Positions 1-8,439 are shown, numbered from the stretch's first letter. The stretch is 64,000 nt of DNA from Nostoc calcicola FACHB-3891 (GCF_014697355.1 NZ_JACJRQ010000018.1:62001-126000); one strand, 5' to 3'. Program-made: numbers and translations. Notes: generated by a model not told the origin, from the sequence alone.

Positions 1-1
1 T

Positions 2-283
2 GCTGTAGCCCGAAATATTCAACGGCAATTTCGAGGTCATTCACCACAGCCTTTTAGCTATTTCCACAAAGGAATATTAGTGATTATTGGCTGCTATTCA
101 GGTGTGGGAAAAATTGGCGCATTTGGTTTTACAGGCTGCTTGGCTTGGCTGATGTGGCTAGGAGTTCATTTAGTATATCTTCCTGGCTACCGCAGTCGTT
201 TTTTTGTGTTACTGACTTGGCTTCATACTTATTTATCACGCGATCGCTCGGTTCGCTTAATTCTGTCTGTGAAAAAACGTTAG
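2..283 (+). CDS. Type II NAD(P)H dehydrogenase (NDH-2), C-terminal part
   Basis: The frame is open from the left edge of the window and ends at a TAA at 281-283, giving about 93 C-terminal residues. They include an amphipathic stretch after FSYFHKG, a Gly-rich GVGKIGAFGFTG segment and the hydrophobic, Trp-rich LAWLMWLGVHLVYLPGYRSR. This tail is characteristic of cyanobacterial type II NADH:quinone oxidoreductases (Ndb family), single-subunit FAD enzymes that pass electrons from NAD(P)H to membrane quinones without pumping protons; the tail holds the enzyme on the membrane. The FAD and NAD(P)H domains lie outside the window, so the paralogue cannot be named. Confidence 0.8.
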   Translation, partial: AVARNIQRQFRGHSPQPFSYFHKGILVIIGCYSGVGKIGAFGFTGCLAWLMWLGVHLVYLPGYRSRFFVLLTWLHTYLSRDRSVRLILSVKKR

Positions 284-592
284 CTGCTATATAAAACCTA
301 GACAACTTCAGACATTAAAAAAAGTTCAGTAGCAATCAGCTTTCAACTTACTTTATCGAACAGCAATATTGGCGTCAGTCGTCAGAATTCAGTTGGGTAT
401 TCTGACCGAAAAAGCGGATAGCGCAGCGTCAAGAATGCAGAGTTCTGAATTGTGAATTCTGCATTCTTCTTCAAAATACTTTGCTCAGTAGCACAGAGCA
501 GGGTAAATTATTGTCAAAAATTTAGTCACCCTCGATCGAGCCTCAAAATTTGATGACTTCTGTTATGCGTGCGATGTCTACAACCGCTACAC
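284..592. repeat. Spacer with short GAATTC-type repeats
   Basis: This is a non-coding spacer between the NDH-2 gene and msrB. Around 375-475 it holds imperfect inverted and direct copies of a sequence built on CAGAATTCAG and GAATTCTGCATTC, with the segment GCGGATAGCGCAGCG in between. Related pieces recur at 7785-7835 and 23625-23715, so this is a dispersed repeat. No open frame or clear promoter was recognised. Confidence 0.5.
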
Positions 593-1087
593 CTACGCAG
601 GAGTAAACTTGAGCGAAACACCGTTCATGCAGTAGCGCTTGCCAGTGGGTGCGGGGCCATCATCAAAAACATGACCCAGATGACCACCACAGCGACTACA
701 ATGCACTTCAGTTCTGGTCATAAACAACGACCTATCTACAGTAGTGGCGATCGCACCTTCAATAGGTTTAAAAAAGCTAGGCCAGCCAGTACCGCTGTTA
801 AATTTGGTATCAGATGTAAACAGTGGTTGTTCACATGCAGCACAATAATAAGTACCTTCGTCGTATTGCTTATCGAGTGGGCTGGTGTGGGCGCGTTCAG
901 TCCCATGTTTACGCAATACACGAAATTGTTCTGGCGTTAAAATCGTCTTCCACTCTTCTTCCGGTTTGGTAATTTCAAATCCAGTGTTAGAAGTTGTCAT
1001 TTCTTTTGACCCCCAATTGATATACCTTGATAAAAACGCTGTGCCAACTATTACTGCACTAGCCTCTAAAAAATACCGTTTGTTCAT
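593..1087 (-). CDS. msrB: Peptide-methionine (R)-S-oxide reductase MsrB
   Basis: This 164-residue protein reduces the R epimer of methionine sulfoxide in oxidised proteins. An N-terminal extension with a hydrophobic stretch (about residues 8-22) suggests membrane anchoring or export; the SelR fold follows from about residue 40. The Zn site is visible as CAAC (Cys82, Cys85) and CSRC (Cys130, Cys133), and the catalytic cysteine is Cys153 in RYCMNG. GTGWPSFF and GHLGHVFDDGP are family hallmarks. The gene is monocistronic, flanked by repeat-rich spacers. A start at Met30 (MTTSNTG) would give a cytosolic form; the longer start is kept because the hydrophobic N-terminus is compact and plausible. 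Confidence 0.93.
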   Translation of the reverse strand: MNKRYFLEASAVIVGTAFLSRYINWGSKEMTTSNTGFEITKPEEEWKTILTPEQFRVLRKHGTERAHTSPLDKQYDEGTYYCAACEQPLFTSDTKFNSGTGWPSFFKPIEGAIATTVDRSLFMTRTEVHCSRCGGHLGHVFDDGPAPTGKRYCMNGVSLKFTPA

Positions 1088-1642
1088 ATATCGATTATTT
1101 TCTATTTTCTGGTTAACTGGCCAATCAACTCAAGTACGGTATTCCCTGCTTTAATTATTAGCATTAGCGATGTCTGCCGACAAGCCGCTTCTCTTCTCTA
1201 CGAGAGGCTGCGCCAACGAGACGCAATGCGTTCGCGTCTACGCCCTGAATTAGCCCTAATAGTCTGATTAAAATTAGCTAAGAAACAACAAATTATTTTT
1301 CAACACGATGCTGGACGGGAATCCGATCTACTTGAGTTTATTTGCACGGTAAACATTAATTTGTTTCATAGTCAAGTCCTTGATATCAAGTCGAGGTTTG
1401 ATATAAAACATAAGTAGGGCTTGCTGAATAACGGTAAAATCTTGATATTTCAAACTTTTCAGGCTATCACCGCACCAAAAAGTGCAAGTTTTTTAGGTGT
1501 ATAAAGCTTAAAAGTCTTGCATTGACAATTTCTAGCACCACAATAAATTGAAAAAAATAGGGATAAAACTATTCCCTATTCCCTATTCCCTATTCCCTAT
1601 TCCCTGCCCTCACCAAAGGACTTTTTCAGCAAGCCCTAATTA
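1088..1642. repeat. Spacer with dispersed repeats
   Basis: This 555-base spacer lies between two genes on the minus strand. At 1166-1250 there is a dispersed cyanobacterial repeat (GCGATGTCTGCCGACAAGCC followed by a GAGAGGCTGCGCC block); a related piece forms the start of glcE at 5049. The right half is the inverted-repeat element at 1415-1638. No coding region is convincing. Confidence 0.5.
1415..1638. mobile_element. MITE-like element with TAGGGCTTGCTGAA ends
   Basis: The left end reads TAGGGCTTGCTGAATAA and the right end, read on the other strand, TAGGGCTTGCTGAAAAA, giving about 16 near-perfect terminal bases around a 224-bp core with no transposase. The core holds a tandem TATTCCC tract at 1571-1605. 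The element ends five bases from the stop codon of the MgtC-like gene. The ends resemble those of cyanobacterial DDE-transposase insertion sequences, so it is probably a non-autonomous derivative. No target duplication is obvious. Confidence 0.55.
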
Positions 1643-2176
1643 TTAATCATCATTTTCATCATTAGAAGTTGTTAGATCCTGAGTACTACCGTGTTTATCC
1701 TGACCCGTCAGAAACATAAATGAGCGATTGAGCCGCTTCACCCCACTCAACGTAATCAGGGTGAGTAACCCTCCTAATAATCCCATTTGCCACAGACCGC
1801 AGCCGATGGCAGCCCCCAATCCGGCTGCTGTCCAGACACAAGCTGCTGTGGTTAAGCCGCGTACTTTTGGCGTCGCAGATTTTCTGGGAGACTCTTGTAA
1901 AATCAATCCCGCTCCCAGAAATCCTATTCCCGTAGCTACACCTTGTATTGTCCGACTTAGTGCATTGATAGCAGCATAGGGACTATCACCCTCAGCTTGC
2001 AAAGGAATCATCACGAATAGTGCTGCTCCCATACTCACCAGCATAAAAGTCCTCATCCCTGCTGGTCTACCTCCTTGCTGGCGGTTAAATCCAATCAAGC
2101 AACCAACCACCAGCGCCAAAGACAGTCTCAACGCTATATGTGGCCAATCGTTGGCAGTAATAAACATCGGCCCCAT
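1643..2176 (-). CDS. MgtC/SapB family membrane protein
   Basis: This 177-residue protein has four to five hydrophobic segments and the conserved MgtC core: LVVGCLIGFNRQ near the start, GMRTFMLVSMGAALF, then GIGFLGAGLI and GLTTAACVWTAAGLGAAIGCG. Family members sit in the inner membrane; in pathogens MgtC inhibits the F-type ATP synthase and supports growth at low Mg2+. Their cyanobacterial role is not settled. The start is set by AGGAG eleven bases upstream of ATG 2176. The C-terminus is a short acidic tail without the large cytoplasmic domain of full-length MgtC, as in the SapB branch. Confidence 0.87.
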   Translation of the reverse strand: MGPMFITANDWPHIALRLSLALVVGCLIGFNRQQGGRPAGMRTFMLVSMGAALFVMIPLQAEGDSPYAAINALSRTIQGVATGIGFLGAGLILQESPRKSATPKVRGLTTAACVWTAAGLGAAIGCGLWQMGLLGGLLTLITLSGVKRLNRSFMFLTGQDKHGSTQDLTTSNDENDD

Positions 2177-2241
2177 TGTCTTATTTCTCCTAGAGACAGA
2201 ACGGAATTGGACAGCTATTGCTAGTTGACTGGATGGTTACC

Positions 2242-2359
2242 CAATACGGTTCGGATAAGCAGTATGAACTTCCCTTGTGGTCTGGGAAAAGGTTAAGGGG
2301 TAAGGGGTAAAGGATGTACTTGAAACCTTTCCCCTTTCCCCTTTAACCGAACCCTATTG
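2242..2359. mobile_element. MITE-like element with 10-bp target duplication
   Basis: The ends are CAATACGGTTCGG and, on the other strand, CAATAGGGTTCGG. The element is 118 bp with a polypurine centre, and is flanked by GATGGTTACC at 2232-2241 and again at 2360-2369, a perfect 10-bp direct repeat. A second copy in the opposite orientation lies at 47554-47678 and shares about 36 consecutive bases, including GCAGTATGAACTTCCC. There is no coding capacity. Family unknown. Confidence 0.65.
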
Positions 2360-2369
2360 GATGGTTACC

Positions 2370-2728
2370 TACATTTAGAGATGAAAACTTAACTACAGTA
2401 AATCAATAGATTTGACGTATATTAAGATTAGTTTAACAGAAGATTATCAATAAGTAAATTAATATACACAAAACTGTCATCGATCGATTCCTTCTAGAGG
2501 TAGAGGGGAGTGTGGGGAGATGGGGGAGTGTGGGGAGTGTGGGGAGATGGGGGAGTGTGGGGAGAAAGAGAATTTATACTTCCCCCTCCTCCGACACCTC
2601 CCACACTCCCTACTCCCCGTGTTTCTCAAAAACTTCTTGTTTAGTGAATTTGAATATGTGATACTCTAAGGCTGTAATTAAAATACGGTATTTGCATCAA
2701 ATTACCGTAGTTTGAAAGGATAGAATTC
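2370..2728. other. Leader region of ssuD with G-rich tandem repeats
   Basis: This non-coding region holds a purine-rich tandem tract at 2503-2565 (units of GGGGAGTGTGGGGAGATGG) followed by its C-rich complement at 2580-2618, so a long hairpin is possible. The 110 bases before ssuD are AT-rich and probably contain its promoter, but no -35/-10 pair stands out. Confidence 0.4.
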
Positions 2729-3886
2729 ATGCAGCTACTATGGTTCATCCCAACCCACGGAGACGGACGCTATCTTGCAACTGCTACGGGCGGAAGGGCA
2801 GTAAGCTTTACCTATTTGCGGCAGATTGCCCAAGCGGTGGATGACCTTGGCTACACAGGGGCTTTGCTGCCGACGGGTCGCTCTTGCGAAGATGCTTGGA
2901 TTGTAGCGTCAACGCTGGTATCGCTGACACGACAGATGCGTTTTTTGGTGGCGATTCGTCCTGGGTTGGTGTCACCTGGAGTAGCAGCGCGGATGGCGGC
3001 GACGTTCGATCGCCTTTCTAGTGGACGTTTGCTGATTAATGTAGTCACAGGGGGCGATCCCGTAGAGTTAGCGGGAGATGGCTTGCATTTGGATCACGAT
3101 CGGCGTTATGAATTAACAGATGAATTTTTGACAGTGTGGCGAGCGATTGCCAGCGGCGAACAAGTCAACCTTCAAGGCGATTATCTCAACATTCAAGATG
3201 GCAAATTGCTGTTTCCACCAGTGCAAAAGCCATATCCGCCCTTATGGTTTGGTGGTTCCTCTCCTATTGCCCAAAAAATTGCTGCCAAGCACGTAGACGT
3301 TTATCTGACTTGGGGCGAACCACCGGCGCAAGTAGCCGAGAAAATTGCATCAGTTAAGAGACTCGCAGAAGCAGAAGGAAGAACTTTGCGGTTTGGCATT
3401 CGCCTACATGTGATTGTGCGGGAAACCGAGAGTGAAGCTTGGGATGCGGCGAATCAATTGATTAAATATGTAGATGACGAAGCGATCGCTAAAGCCCAAA
3501 AAGCTTATGCGCGGATGGATTCAGTTGGACAACAGCGGATGACTCAACTACACCACGGTAGTCGGGAAGCATTAGAAATTAGTCCCAACCTGTGGGCGGG
3601 AGTTGGTTTGGTAAGGGGTGGTGCGGGAACAGCCTTAGTCGGCGATCCGCAAACCGTAGCTGCCAGGATATTGGAATACGCTGATTTGGGTATTGAGTCC
3701 TTTATTCTTTCTGGCTATCCTCACCTAGAAGAAGCTTATCGAGTTGCAGAACTTCTGTTTCCCCATTTGCCCTTAGCCAACCTACCCGCAGTAGAGACGC
3801 AACATGTTTTGAGTCCATTTGGCGAGATTGTGGCAAATGAAGATTTTCCTGAACAGCATAAGCAGAAAGCTACATCGATATCCTAG
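2729..3886 (+). CDS. ssuD: FMNH2-dependent alkanesulfonate monooxygenase SsuD
   Basis: This 385-residue luciferase-like enzyme cleaves C1-C14 alkanesulfonates to an aldehyde and sulfite using FMNH2 and O2, supplying sulfur when sulfate is scarce. Family features are the opening LLWFIPTHGDGRYL, the long TIM-barrel core with GRLLINVVTGGDP, the PPLWFGGSSP motif and the C-terminal GYPHLEEAYR segment; the length matches SsuD (about 380). AAAGGA lies upstream of ATG 2729. It is followed after 155 bases by the flavin reductase ssuE, its electron donor. No sulfonate ABC transporter (ssuABC) is in the window. The spacer to ssuE contains a polypurine/polypyrimidine tract. Confidence 0.93.
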   Translation: MQLLWFIPTHGDGRYLATATGGRAVSFTYLRQIAQAVDDLGYTGALLPTGRSCEDAWIVASTLVSLTRQMRFLVAIRPGLVSPGVAARMAATFDRLSSGRLLINVVTGGDPVELAGDGLHLDHDRRYELTDEFLTVWRAIASGEQVNLQGDYLNIQDGKLLFPPVQKPYPPLWFGGSSPIAQKIAAKHVDVYLTWGEPPAQVAEKIASVKRLAEAEGRTLRFGIRLHVIVRETESEAWDAANQLIKYVDDEAIAKAQKAYARMDSVGQQRMTQLHHGSREALEISPNLWAGVGLVRGGAGTALVGDPQTVAARILEYADLGIESFILSGYPHLEEAYRVAELLFPHLPLANLPAVETQHVLSPFGEIVANEDFPEQHKQKATSIS

Positions 3887-4041
3887 TAAAGTTTAGGGTA
3901 TTGGGCATTAGGAAGGGGGAAAGGGAAAGGGTTAAGGGGGAAAAGTTAAATTTATCCCTTTACCCTTTACCCTTTAACCTTTTCCCCCTAATCCCCATTC
4001 CCCACTTCCCACTCCCCATTAATACATAGGAGTTTCATTAA

Positions 4042-4608
4042 ATGACAAACATTTTGGCGATCGCTGGTAGTCCAACCCACCCATCTAGAACTTACGGTGT
4101 TGTCGAATACACTGCCAAGCTTTTACAACAAGAAGGCTTGCATGTAGACATTATTTCAGTTCGGGATTTGCCTGCTGAAGATTTAGTTTTTGGACGATAT
4201 GATAGCCCCGCTTTAGAAGAACCAAAAGCTTTACTCGCAAAGGCAGATGGTGTGATTATTGCCACCCCAATTTACAAAGCTGCTTACACAGGAGTCCTCA
4301 AAACGTTTCTAGATTTGCTGCCACAGAAATCATTAACAGGTAAACCTGTATTACCAATAGCCCTTGGTGGAACAATCGCTCATTTATTAGCAATAGAATA
4401 TGCACTGAAACCTGTATTATCTGAATTAGGAGCGCGGCATATTCTAGCTACTGTTTATGCGGTAGATAAACAAGTTCAACGACAAGCTGATAATAGTGTC
4501 GTGTTAGATGAAGAAATCGATCAAAGACTCAAAGACGTTCTTAAGGAATTTGTGAAAGCTGTAGAATATGATGCGGCAGCGCCTCAAGAATTGGTTCATG
4601 CCAATTAA
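4042..4608 (+). CDS. ssuE: NADPH-dependent FMN reductase SsuE
   Basis: This 188-residue flavodoxin-like protein supplies reduced FMN to SsuD. It starts with the FMN phosphate-binding loop IAGSPTHPSRT, has the TPIYKAAYTGVLKTFLDLLP motif of the SsuE/NQR family, and the GGTIAHLLAIEYALKP segment. The start follows AGGAG ten bases upstream. It lies downstream of ssuD on the same strand and the two are probably cotranscribed, although the 155-base spacer is repeat-bearing. Assignment to SsuE rather than a general FMN reductase rests on sequence and neighbourhood together. Confidence 0.92.
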   Translation: MTNILAIAGSPTHPSRTYGVVEYTAKLLQQEGLHVDIISVRDLPAEDLVFGRYDSPALEEPKALLAKADGVIIATPIYKAAYTGVLKTFLDLLPQKSLTGKPVLPIALGGTIAHLLAIEYALKPVLSELGARHILATVYAVDKQVQRQADNSVVLDEEIDQRLKDVLKEFVKAVEYDAAAPQELVHAN

Positions 4609-5042
4609 ATAATCAAGTTTATACCTCCGTTTGTTTGTAGCAGTGGGTAATTTCTACCCATCTGCTACTTTTATCTAAAAATTAATCAGAGCAACATAAA
4701 TTTATTCTCAGAAATTAGACTTTTATCTTGTTATTTAAATGAATAGACTACACCTAGACTTTTCTCTAAACCTCTCTAGTCTATTCAAATAACATCGCTG
4801 TTATTTATGTTTGTTTCCAGAAAATATGTGTAAATAGTTTATTGTAAATGAGTAGCAGCGATCGCCTAAGGAACAACCCTTATTTTATTTGGTTAGCAGG
4901 AGGGTTGATTACAAACTGGCCTTGGCGCAGCGCGTCGTAGGCATCGCTATTGATATTGAAGCCACCGTATATTAATGACAATGTGCTTTTTTGGTCAGGT
5001 TAACCAGTAAATTAGATGTAGGGCGTAAAAAAAATAAACTCA
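4609..5042. other. Spacer with long inverted repeat after ssuE
   Basis: At 4729-4794 the arms TGTTATTT...GAATAGACTA and TAGTCTATTC..AAATAACA can pair, with a four-base insertion on one side. This could act as the ssuE terminator, although no U-tract follows. At 4918-4945 there is another dispersed piece (GCGCAGCGCGTCGTAGGCATCGC). The last 80 bases before glcE are AT-rich and may hold its promoter. Confidence 0.4.
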
Positions 5043-6356
5043 ATGAAAGCGATGTCTAACGACAAGCCGCAAGGCGTCTGCGCTTCTGAACTTACATCTA
5101 TCGTCGGCGAAGAAAATGCTGTTTGCCTTTGGGAAAATGTCGAATTAAATCAGCAAAAACGTATTCAACGGGCTATAGCTTCTGGAAACCTTCCGAGTTG
5201 TATTGTCTATCCCCGCACCCAAGAACAGCTAGCCGCAGTCCTCGCCACAGCTCATAAAAACAACTGGCGCGTCCTCCCTTGTGGTAGTGGTAGTAAACTC
5301 TCTTGGGGTGGTTTAGCTAAAGGCATTGATGTTGTAGTCAGTACAGAACGCATCAACCAACTGATTGAACACGCTGTGGGTGATTTGACTGTCACTGTAG
5401 AAGCTGGGATGAAATTTTCCCATCTCCAAGCACTTTTGGCAAATTCGCGGCAATTTCTCGCCCTCGATCCCACAGCACCAGACTCGGCAACTATTGGCGG
5501 TATTGTCGCCACAGGTGATACTGGTTCTCTACGACAACGCTATGGTAGCGTACGCGACCAATTACTAGGTATTACTTTTGTGCGTGCTGATGGAGAAATC
5601 GCCAAAGCTGGGGGAAGAGTAGTCAAAAATGTTGCCGGATATGATTTGATGAAGTTGTTTACTGGGTCTTACGGCACATTAGGCGTTATTAGTCAAGTAA
5701 CTTTTCGACTGTACCCGTTACAAGAAGCATCGGCAACGGTGGTGCTAACTGGTAAAGCTGAGGCTGTATCTCAAGCGGCTGATACTCTACGGGGTTCGGC
5801 GTTAACACCAATCCAGGCTGATTTACTATCAACTAAATTGGTGTCTGGCTTGGGTTTGGGTAAGGGATTGGGATTAATTGCTCGCTTTCAAAGTATTAGT
5901 GAGAGTGTTAAAGAACAGTCAAACCGAGTTGTGGAAGTAGGGGAAAAGTTGGGTTTACATGGGGCAATTTATGTAGATGGCCATGAAGCTAGTCTATGGG
6001 AAAGATTGCAAGAACGAATACATTCTCGCGTTCAAGAATCTGTAATTACCTGCAAAATAGGAGTGTTACCTACTGCGGCGGTGGAAATTTTGTCTCAGGT
6101 GGAGTTTGGTTTAATTCATATTAGTAGTGGTTTAGGTTTGTTAGAATTAGAGGATAAAAATCAGGTTTTGATAATGCGCGATCGCACTCAAGCTAATAGT
6201 GGTTTTTTAACAATTCTGGATGCACCAGTGGGGGTTAAAGAACAAGTAGATGTTTGGGGTTATACGGGGAATGGTTTGGGGTTGATGCGCGGGATTAAGG
6301 AACAGTTTGATAGTAAGAATATTTTAAGTCCTGGTCGGTTTGTGGGGGGGATTTAG
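5043..6356 (+). CDS. glcE: Glycolate oxidase FAD-binding subunit GlcE
   Basis: This 437-residue protein has a PCMH-type FAD domain. Visible features are VYPRTQEQLAAVLATAHKNN, LPCGSGSKLSWGG, DPTAPDSATIGGIVATGDTG, GGRVVKNVAGYDLMKLFTGS and GTLGVISQVTFRLYP. It is the smaller FAD subunit of the glycolate dehydrogenase complex (GlcD, E and F), which oxidises photorespiratory glycolate to glyoxylate. glcF follows after 63 bases; glcD is not in the window. The first ~15 residues are encoded by a dispersed genomic repeat (GCGATGTCTAACGACAAGCC), and no Shine-Dalgarno precedes ATG 5043, so the true start may be ATG 5052 or further in. Confidence 0.9.
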   Translation: MKAMSNDKPQGVCASELTSIVGEENAVCLWENVELNQQKRIQRAIASGNLPSCIVYPRTQEQLAAVLATAHKNNWRVLPCGSGSKLSWGGLAKGIDVVVSTERINQLIEHAVGDLTVTVEAGMKFSHLQALLANSRQFLALDPTAPDSATIGGIVATGDTGSLRQRYGSVRDQLLGITFVRADGEIAKAGGRVVKNVAGYDLMKLFTGSYGTLGVISQVTFRLYPLQEASATVVLTGKAEAVSQAADTLRGSALTPIQADLLSTKLVSGLGLGKGLGLIARFQSISESVKEQSNRVVEVGEKLGLHGAIYVDGHEASLWERLQERIHSRVQESVITCKIGVLPTAAVEILSQVEFGLIHISSGLGLLELEDKNQVLIMRDRTQANSGFLTILDAPVGVKEQVDVWGYTGNGLGLMRGIKEQFDSKNILSPGRFVGGI

Positions 6357-6419
6357 ATTGAAGAAAACGAACCGCCAAGGACGCCAAGGACGCAAAGGAA
6401 GAGGGGAGAAGAATTAATT

Positions 6420-7775
6420 ATGCAGGTTTCAGAAAATTCTGTTAATAAAACGGCTAGTTTGAAGAATTTGAAAGGGTTTGATGGGAGTCATCCACCTGAG
6501 CCGAAGTTGATTGATAGTTGCGTGCATTGTGGATTTTGTCTTTCGACTTGTCCGAGTTATCGGGTGTTGGGTAAGGAGATGGATTCTCCTAGAGGACGTA
6601 TCTATATGATGGATGCGATTAATGAGGGTGAAATTGCTCTCAATACGGCAACGGTAGAACATTTTGATTCTTGTTTGGGCTGTCTTGCTTGTGTGAGTAC
6701 TTGTCCTTCTGGTGTGCAGTATGACAAGTTAATTTCTGCAACTCGTCACCAAGTTGAACGCAATTATCCCCGCAGTTTGCCAGATAAATTAATTCGTCAA
6801 TTAATATTTTCTTTGTTTCCTTATCCTCATCTTTTAAGAGTTTTATTAGTTCCGTTGTTGGTTTATCAAAAGTTGGGTTTTGGTAAGTTAGTTCGGGCTA
6901 CGGGTTTACTCAATAAAATATCTCCTCGTTTGGCAGCAATGGAATCTATTCTGCCAGAAATTACTCTCAAATCTTTTCAAGATAATTTGCCTAGTGTGAT
7001 TCCTGCTAAAGGTGAAAAGCGCTACCGCGTTGGGGTGATTTTAGGATGTGTGCAACGGTTGTTTTTTTCTCCAGTGAATGAAGCGACGGTGCGGGTTTTA
7101 ACGGCGAATGGTTGCGAAGTTGTGATTCCTAAATCTCAAGGTTGTTGTGCGGCGCTTCCCGAACACCAAGGACAAACAGAACAGGCGAAGGCTTTAGCAA
7201 GGCAGATGATTGATAGTTTTGCTCAGACTGATGTAGATTTTGTAATTATCAATGCTGCTGGTTGCGGTCATACTTTAAAAGAGTATGGACATATATTAGA
7301 AGATGACGCAGAATATCGGGAAAAAGCGAAGGATTTTGCCGCTAAGGTGAAAGATGCTCAAGAGTTTTTGGCAACTGTTGGATTAACAACGAAACTTTCG
7401 CCGTTGACTGATAAACCTCTGAATTTAGTTTATCAAGATGCTTGTCATTTATTGCACGGACAAAAGATTAGCGTGCAACCGCGTCAGTTATTGCGGCAAA
7501 TTCCAGGGGTGAAGTTGAAAGAACCCATAGATGCCGCTTTGTGTTGTGGCAGCGCTGGGGTTTATAATATGTTGCAACCAGAGGTTTCTGAAGAATTGGG
7601 TCAACAAAAAGTCCAGAATTTGTTGAATACTGGTGCTGAGTTAATTGCTTCTGCTAATCCGGGGTGTACTTTGCAAATTACTAAGCATTTGCAGTTGCAA
7701 GGTAAGAAGATTTCAGTTATTCACCCGATGGAGTTGTTGGATTATTCGATTCGGGGCGTGAAGTTGGGAGTTTGA
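6420..7775 (+). CDS. glcF: Glycolate oxidase iron-sulfur subunit GlcF
   Basis: This 451-residue protein has two ferredoxin-type 4Fe-4S motifs near the N-terminus, CVHCGFCLSTCP (Cys34, 37, 40, 44) and CLGCLACVSTCP (Cys85, 88, 91, 95). Two CCG domains follow, marked by GCCAALPEHQG and CCGSAGVYNM. In GlcDEF the subunit relays electrons from the flavin subunits to the quinone pool. GGGGAGAAG upstream of ATG 6420 supports the start. The 63-base gap after glcE holds a short AAGGACGC-type repeat, compatible with one transcript. Confidence 0.93.
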   Translation: MQVSENSVNKTASLKNLKGFDGSHPPEPKLIDSCVHCGFCLSTCPSYRVLGKEMDSPRGRIYMMDAINEGEIALNTATVEHFDSCLGCLACVSTCPSGVQYDKLISATRHQVERNYPRSLPDKLIRQLIFSLFPYPHLLRVLLVPLLVYQKLGFGKLVRATGLLNKISPRLAAMESILPEITLKSFQDNLPSVIPAKGEKRYRVGVILGCVQRLFFSPVNEATVRVLTANGCEVVIPKSQGCCAALPEHQGQTEQAKALARQMIDSFAQTDVDFVIINAAGCGHTLKEYGHILEDDAEYREKAKDFAAKVKDAQEFLATVGLTTKLSPLTDKPLNLVYQDACHLLHGQKISVQPRQLLRQIPGVKLKEPIDAALCCGSAGVYNMLQPEVSEELGQQKVQNLLNTGAELIASANPGCTLQITKHLQLQGKKISVIHPMELLDYSIRGVKLGV

Positions 7776-7902
7776 AAAATACAGCAGAATTCAGAATGGG
7801 CTACGCCCCGCTGCGCTAACAGAATTCAGAATTCAGGAGTAAAACACGCTTTTTATAACTAGGTAACAGACGAATAGTTATATACCTGGCTTTCCTTTAA
7901 AT

Positions 7903-8038
7903 CTGACAATTCAGCGGTATCTGGAAAACCTCACTTCCATTTCTCTCTCATAAAAGGAGAGAGGCTTTGAATTCTCCCCATTCCTTTGTAGGGAAGGGGG
8001 CTGGGGGGTTAGGTTTTCCACACGATCTGAATTGTCAG
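7903..8038. mobile_element. MITE-like element, copy 1 (CTGACAATTCAG arms)
   Basis: Perfect 12-bp terminal arms CTGACAATTCAG (7903-7914) and CTGAATTGTCAG (8027-8038) are followed inward by a second pair, GGAAAACCT and AGGTTTTCC. The 136-bp body contains GGAGAGAGGCTTTGAATTC and GGGAAGGGGG blocks. A second copy at 62521-62672 shares the inner sequence but has different, still complementary outer arms. Confidence 0.6.
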
Positions 8039-8135
8039 CTTTCAAATCTGGTGTAAATATAGATTTATCATAGAGTAGCACAGCTATGTAAATACGGTTA
8101 AATTAAAGTTTTTTGGTGAAAATTACAGATATCAA

Positions 8136-8200
8136 AGATGCGATAAATCGCCGTCTCTACAATAATCAATTTTTCGTAAAGACGGCGATTTATCACGTCT
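8136..8200. repeat. Long palindrome downstream of the 74-residue gene
   Basis: The arms GATAAATCGCCGTCT (8142-8156) and AGACGGCGATTTATC (8180-8194) are perfectly complementary over 15 bases with a 23-base loop, and pairing extends imperfectly to 8136 and 8200. It lies 15 bases past the stop of the minus-strand gene at 8215 and could end its transcript, but no U-tract follows. GTAGAGACG..CGTCTCTAC palindromes of this type also occur at 53953-53981 and 59075-59100. Confidence 0.55.
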
Positions 8201-8214
8201 CTTATCAATTTTAT

Positions 8215-8439
8215 TTATGAATGAGATGATTTATCCTGCTTCGGTTTTTTGATTAATTCTATGTAGATATTAACCTCATTTACTTCTAAATCATGTTCGA
8301 CTCTGGTTACTTTCCATTTCTCTTTTTTGAGGTAAACTTCCTCTCCTATTCTAGGAACAAATTGTAAATCATAGAACTTTTTCAGAAAATCTTTTTGGTT
8401 TTCTTCCCATATGATTACTTTGGCTACTTCTTTGTTCAT
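8215..8439 (-). CDS. Small hypothetical protein (74 residues)
   Basis: This charged protein is rich in Lys and Glu. It begins MNKEVAKVIIWEENQKDF and has alternating hydrophobic residues in the second half (GEEVYLKKEKWKVTRVEHDL), suggesting a small beta-barrel-like fold with a basic tail. The start is preceded by GGATAACC. It is monocistronic, ends next to the 8136-8200 palindrome and has base composition like its neighbours. I do not recognise the family and propose no function. Confidence 0.6.
   Translation of the reverse strand: MNKEVAKVIIWEENQKDFLKKFYDLQFVPRIGEEVYLKKEKWKVTRVEHDLEVNEVNIYIELIKKPKQDKSSHS

Larger units (their letters stand above)
7776..8214. repeat. Repeat-rich spacer after glcF
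   Basis: This spacer contains, in order, a GAATTCAG/GGGCTACGCCCCGC repeat at 7785-7835, the inverted-repeat element at 7903-8038, and a long palindrome at 8136-8200. No gene is apparent. Confidence 0.5.

Noticed and set aside
569..940. Plus-strand ORF opposite msrB
   Set aside because: Shadow of the well-supported msrB frame.
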